Shown here one piece after another: positions 60,801-64,000 of a stretch of DNA of 64,000 bases. Position 1 is the first letter of the stretch. The number at the start of each line of letters is the position of its first letter. Source of the stretch: Phoronis australis. Lineage: Eukaryota > Phoronida > Phoronidae. The translations under genes were made by a program, and so were the position numbers. The stretch covers positions 272,510 through 336,509 of the forward strand of contig NMRA01000339.1 of the NCBI GenBank assembly GCA_002633005.1, in the 5' to 3' direction. The notes beneath the pieces were generated by a model. It was given only the letters and a program-made list of their open reading frames with translations. It was not told where the DNA came from and did no database searches.

Positions 60801-61588
60801 GATGGTGTCCAAATAGCATTGTCGTTCAGTTCCTGCTACACATTAGCATAGTAGGAGCATGCAAATACATGTTCAAGTAAAGGATTACATGTCAGTAGTA
60901 CGAAGGAGCACTAGCCCGATGGTGCACCGTGACTAGTCCGAAGGCGTGCACGTTTCTTTGTACATGAATCTTTCGCACGTCACTGAATGAACGCGAAAAA
61001 CAATTTCTAAATAATTTCAAAAATGTTACTGCGTTTGCATTCGAAGACAATTGTGTTCAACACCTAGGTAGAAATTGTTTTTCGCGTTCATTCAGTGACG
61101 TGCGGAAGATTCATGTACAGAGAAACGTGCACGCCTTCGGACTAGTGCACCGTCGGGCTAGTGCTCCTTCGTACTCCGGAGAGTGGCTATTTTTGTAACG
61201 TTGGCGCAACAAGTCCATGAGTGAGCTTTCTGAGTGTAGTCACGATGTTACCGTCTTCATCGGAAATCAGAAGACTGGTAGTCACTTTTTGCGATTATCA
61301 GTTGCCGTATAGCCATTGTTTTTCAGAGACGGTTTCAAGAAATGTGGTGTGCTTTGTGCTACAGTTATTATGCACGACCAACTGACGTCAGAAAATGAAG
61401 TGGATATCTTCAATGCGGTTAAATCAGTCAAGCTCAATCGCCCGGAACTAGTTCCTACGTCAAAGGAGTACTCTTTGTGTTACGACATTGCTTTGGCTAT
61501 GTCTCAAGAATATTTGAAGTCTGGTCCTGCAGGAACGCGCACTGTCCACAAAGATCTACCTCCAAATGCGCGCACAAATGGACACTAA
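42808..61588 (+). CDS. Receptor-type tyrosine phosphatase-like protein with two inactive phosphatase domains
   Basis: Eighteen exons join in frame to 906 codons plus stop; the 5' end is open. Exons: 42808-43431, 43661-43766, 45114-45300, 45473-45521, 46834-46943, 48434-48568, 49919-50038, 54887-55041, 55598-55733, 56720-56869, 57353-57452, 57766-57842, 58186-58323, 59077-59199, 59576-59623, 59995-60018, 60109-60287, 61327-61588. Residues 1-208 are a Ser/Thr-rich, probably O-glycosylated stalk. Residues 220-242 are the transmembrane helix, followed by arginine-rich sequence. D1 (about 290-550) keeps FIDGY, DFWKTVWD and TYWPEF but lacks the KNRY loop, has LLDLDV where WPD is expected, and HGSPSLSA where HCSAGVGRT is expected. 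D2 (about 575-890) keeps DYINA, LWRMVYDE, KFWPD and the C-terminal ..CYDIA..MSQEYL. It has KNRE for KNRY, WED (784-786) for WPD, and Ser819 and Lys825 at the catalytic Cys and Arg positions. Phosphatase activity is therefore not expected; a phosphotyrosine-binding or scaffolding role is inferred. The 48- and 24-nt exons could be optional. Candidate AATAAA at 61813 and 61979. Confidence 0.87.
44602..44656 (+). mobile_element. CAGTGGCGGATC-type MITE with poly-G and assembly gap
   Basis: Ends CAGTGGCAGATCTACG and AGATCCGCCTCTG are inverted repeats, with a perfect 5-bp duplication aaatt (44597-44601 and 44657-44661). The middle is a G homopolymer followed by N at 44643, so the visible 55 bp is probably collapsed. 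It lies in a receptor-gene intron. Confidence 0.75.
47393..47600. mobile_element. Palindromic gttatcccccgttatctag MITE, rearranged copy
   Basis: Starts tagattattacatgacgaag and contains two direct copies of gtcgttatcccccgttatc about 110 bp apart, plus an inverted pair (gagtggattttgaagaattatgat and atcatgataaaatcgcgag). It is a rearranged relative of the cleaner palindrome at 52039, in a receptor-gene intron. Confidence 0.65.
49515..49673 (+). mobile_element. CAGTGGCGGATC-type MITE, intact copy
   Basis: 159 bp; ends CAGTGGCTGATCC and AAATCCGCCACTG; perfect 5-bp duplication cctac (49510-49514 and 49674-49678). It is the inverted-orientation relative of 29541-29705 and lies in the intron upstream of exon 49919. 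A 5-bp duplication with CAG-starting ends would suit a hAT-related (hAT5-type) family; that assignment is tentative. Confidence 0.85.
52039..52200. mobile_element. Palindromic gttatcccccgttatctag MITE
   Basis: A 162-bp near-perfect palindrome. It starts tagattattacatg, then gtcgttatcccccgttatctag and tttggagaattatcgcccgag; the right half is the complement, ending catgtaataatcta. It is inserted in the left arm of the larger foldback element. Confidence 0.85.
52735..52812 (+). pseudogene. tRNA-like sequence (tRNA-derived SINE head or tRNA pseudogene)
   Basis: gctgagtggtgtggtggtaaag resembles a pol III A box and gggttcgaatcc is a perfect B box, with stem cgg..ccg around the T arm (ccgggttcgaatccgg). 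The anticodon arm (ctcgaaa loop, serine-like) does not pair properly and acceptor strands do not match, so it is not a functional tRNA. A SINE 5' region is most likely. Confidence 0.55.
60897..61175. mobile_element. Foldback MITE with ~110-bp arms
   Basis: Arms 60897-61009 and 61069-61175 are almost perfectly complementary (agtacgaaggagcactagcc ... cgcgaaaaacaatttcta), differing by one 6-bp indel (ccgtga) and a few substitutions, with a 59-bp loop. It lies in the last intron of the receptor gene, about 150 bp left of the final exon. Confidence 0.88.
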
Positions 61589-62170
61589 CTCGTCTTAACA
61601 GTACGCCGTCTTGCGATTGTGATGTATTAGTTCAAAGCCTAGATTGAACGGTGGAATATTTAAATTTTGTTCCTGTACAGTACATGTATATATTGAAGGC
61701 GTCACGATGACCACGCTAAACTGTTCCCGTCAACGTCACCATGAGAATTCTCAATTAAACCTGCATTTCGTCCTGGGGATCTTAAACGAAACGCTTTGGA
61801 TTAAAATATAAAAATAAACCCCGCTCGCACGATCTTAATTTATGCCAACTGAGTCGGCAACTCAAGTCATTGGCAATATGTACATGCGCCAGTTTCTAAT
61901 TCGTTGTTAGGGTTGGCCTACCCCAAATTCTGAAGCGTTATCGTGAGTTGATTGTCTCATGTTCTTGTTGGTAACGGAAATAAAGTACTATCAAGGTAAA
62001 GAGACCGATTTTAGGAAAGTAGAAGGCCTAACTTGAGTTTCGTTTCAATAATTATCTAAACAGGGCGATTTGCTGCTCTAACCACGTTTTGTAAGACAGC
62101 ATTTAGCTGGGTAACACCGCGCACAAAATGGTTCTATGCAACGGTTCCCGAGACAGACAATATACTTTTT
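61589..62170. other. 3' flank of the receptor phosphatase-like gene
   Basis: No further frame is supported. Possible polyadenylation signals are AATAAA at 61813-61818 and 61979-61984. The LINE 3' end abuts near 62171. Confidence 0.5.
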
Positions 62171-64000
62171 AAGGTGATATAAATTTATTCAGAATACACA
62201 AAACATACACTACAGGGAAAATAATGACAAACCCAGAAATCGAGGGGCATTATATCTGAGTTGTAGGCAGTACATAGATGAAAGTATTCAAACATTTAGA
62301 TATGCTATTGCAAACATATTAAAAAAACAAAAAAGGATTGTACAGATATGGTAACAGGAGCAACAACATATATAAGCGATGCATAAAAATTTACCAACAC
62401 TACTTAAGAGGACTTCATTGACTGAGAAAAAGGTCGAAGTTTAGATTACCATTTAATAATAATGTAAGTTTAGTAGAGATATTACAAGAATTGAGAGCAT
62501 TTTCAATTAATTGGTTTTCATTGAGTGCACGAAAGAGTGAATTCCTCTGGCATTCGATGAGGGCACATTTAAAGAAAATATGATGATAAGGTTGATGGTC
62601 ACCACATTTACTGTTTGGAGGGACAAATGTTGTCCCTAAATTTGTCGGTGTTGAGGAAGAGACCGCATGTAGATCTGTACAATGCTATTTCGAGTCGATT
62701 TCGCGGGGCAACGAGAATTGTGTCAGAGCTATTGAATTTTAAAACTGTTTTTATACTAGCGAATGAGTTGCTTTCTTTAATAGAGACTGGAAGAGATTTG
62801 CAGTTCTTGATGCACAACAAAACTGTAGACCTTGTGAATGCCTGATTGAACGACGGAGGAATTGCATATAGGGCGGAAGATCTCAAACCAGTACGATGGT
62901 CTTGTCTAGTATACAGATCAAATAATTTTTTAACAGAGGCATTGTTGACATTGTTTAGTATTTTGAAAGTAATGGTGGTCTTGTGAAGATTGCGTCGAGT
63001 GGACAGTTTGGGCTACTTGAGATTATTTAAATCTTAACACTATTGGATGACCCTATAGCTGTAAGCTCCAGATATGAGTAAGGCAGCTTGATACTGCATT
63101 TTCGCCAAATGTGGAGAGTACAAGTGTTGGCAGACTGATACATAATATCACAAAAAATCGGTGTGTGGAAGTATAAAGGATTTGAACAGGACTTCTTAAT
63201 GTGTAGAATTCAGATGGTGAGAGACAAGCTTAAGTGGATTAATTAGTTTCAGAATTTTTTGTACGAGCTTCCGAACGTGGGAAGTGAAGGAAAGCTTTTC
63301 ATCTAACAGCTTGCCAAGATGTCTGTGCGACTGTTTTCTAGGAATGATTTCATCATTAAGTTTGAGGTCATAGGATGAGTCCACATAGAAGAGAGAATTG
63401 TTAGATTTGGATAAGGTGAGATGAACGCTTTTTTATGGCTTAAAATTCAATCTCCATTCTTGTGACCAAGAGCTGAATTTATTCAAGTCATGCTGTAGCT
63501 GCAAAAAAAAAACTGCCAGGGCTGTCTCCTGCAAAGGGGTAAAAAGTGTTACATGACAGATTATCAGTAAGGTCATTAATACATGTATAAACCAAGGAGA
63601 GAAGAGAGCCTAATACGCTACCCTGCGGTACACCTGTGTTTACAAACCCAGAATGAGATGATGTCAACGTCGACATGAACACTGTATGTGCGATCAGAGA
63701 GATATATGATACATGTATGACGTGATCATATTTAGAACATTCCCAGTAATGCAATACGGTTGGAGTTTGTATAATAGAAGGTCATGAGGGACACAGTCGA
63801 AAGCAGAGGTTATGTCTAGAAAGATGGATATGACACTATCGCCCTTCTCAAAATGTAAATGACTGATCTCTTGTAGGCCCTACTATTTCAACAAGTTGTG
63901 CCACGGTGCTGTTTCCAGGCAAAAATCGAAATTATTGATGATAAATCAAGTTGTTTTGTTTGAGAAATGTAAGAATATTTTGAGTAATGACGTTTTCGAA
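62171..64000 (-). mobile_element. Non-LTR retrotransposon (Jockey/CR1-type LINE), inactive, truncated by window edge
   Basis: On the minus strand a broken reverse transcriptase runs from beyond 64000 to a stop at 62415-62417, followed by a 3' UTR with AATAAA (complement of tttatt near 62182). Recognisable blocks are ISIFLDITSAFD (about 63800), GFVNTGVPQGSVLGSLLSLVY, FAGDSPGSFF (in place of FADD), HLGKLLDEKLSFTSHV, NSLPVSIKESNSFASIKTVL and, near the end, CGDHQPYHHIFFKCAL. Frames change several times, and the second catalytic Asp pair is damaged. It is a dead copy. Confidence 0.9.

Overview
This is animal nuclear DNA: long introns with GT-AG boundaries, large gene-free stretches and dense DNA-transposon debris. 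The style suggests a marine invertebrate. Pointers are the frequent palindromic tacatgtacatg runs, many small terminal-inverted-repeat elements, a receptor guanylate cyclase and a possible SRCR-like exon. An echinoderm, hemichordate, amphioxus or mollusc would all fit, and the sequence alone does not decide. Three N positions (20247, 36111, 44643) are assembly gaps, two of them inside poly-G-containing mobile elements.

Four genes can be reconstructed. (1) 411-16812, plus strand: the 3' eleven exons of a receptor guanylate cyclase, with a pseudokinase domain, signalling-helix linker and an intact guanylyl cyclase domain. The extracellular half lies upstream of the window. (2) 25462-28607, minus strand: a two-exon gene for complex I subunit NDUFC2, whose last codons and stop are part of a 30-bp minisatellite. 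(3) 33593-35059, minus strand: an intronless coding region for an ankyrin-repeat SOCS-box (ASB-type) protein, with a probable 5' UTR exon near 35.5 kb. (4) 42808-61588, plus strand: eighteen exons of a receptor protein tyrosine phosphatase-like gene with a Ser/Thr-rich ectodomain stalk, one transmembrane helix and two phosphatase folds. Both folds have lost the catalytic cysteine signature. Reading frame and intron phase are continuous across every junction proposed for genes 1, 2 and 4.

Between and inside these genes lie mobile elements. They include a Kolobok-like TTAA element carrying THAP and P2X7-tail-like fragments (10.4-12.2 kb) and two 9-bp-TSD Mutator-like MITEs (18.1-19.7 kb). Three copies of a CATGCGCGC-ended MITE each have a perfect 5-bp target duplication. 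There are also CAGTGGCGGATC-type MITEs, several foldback elements (4-7 kb, 26.3 kb, 52-54 kb, 61 kb) and a dead LINE running off the right edge (62.2-64 kb). The genes do not form an obvious pathway together, though two are cell-surface signalling receptors in the same orientation. The most unusual points are the doubly inactive receptor phosphatase, the stop-codon minisatellite in NDUFC2 and the decayed tandem exon duplication in the guanylate cyclase.
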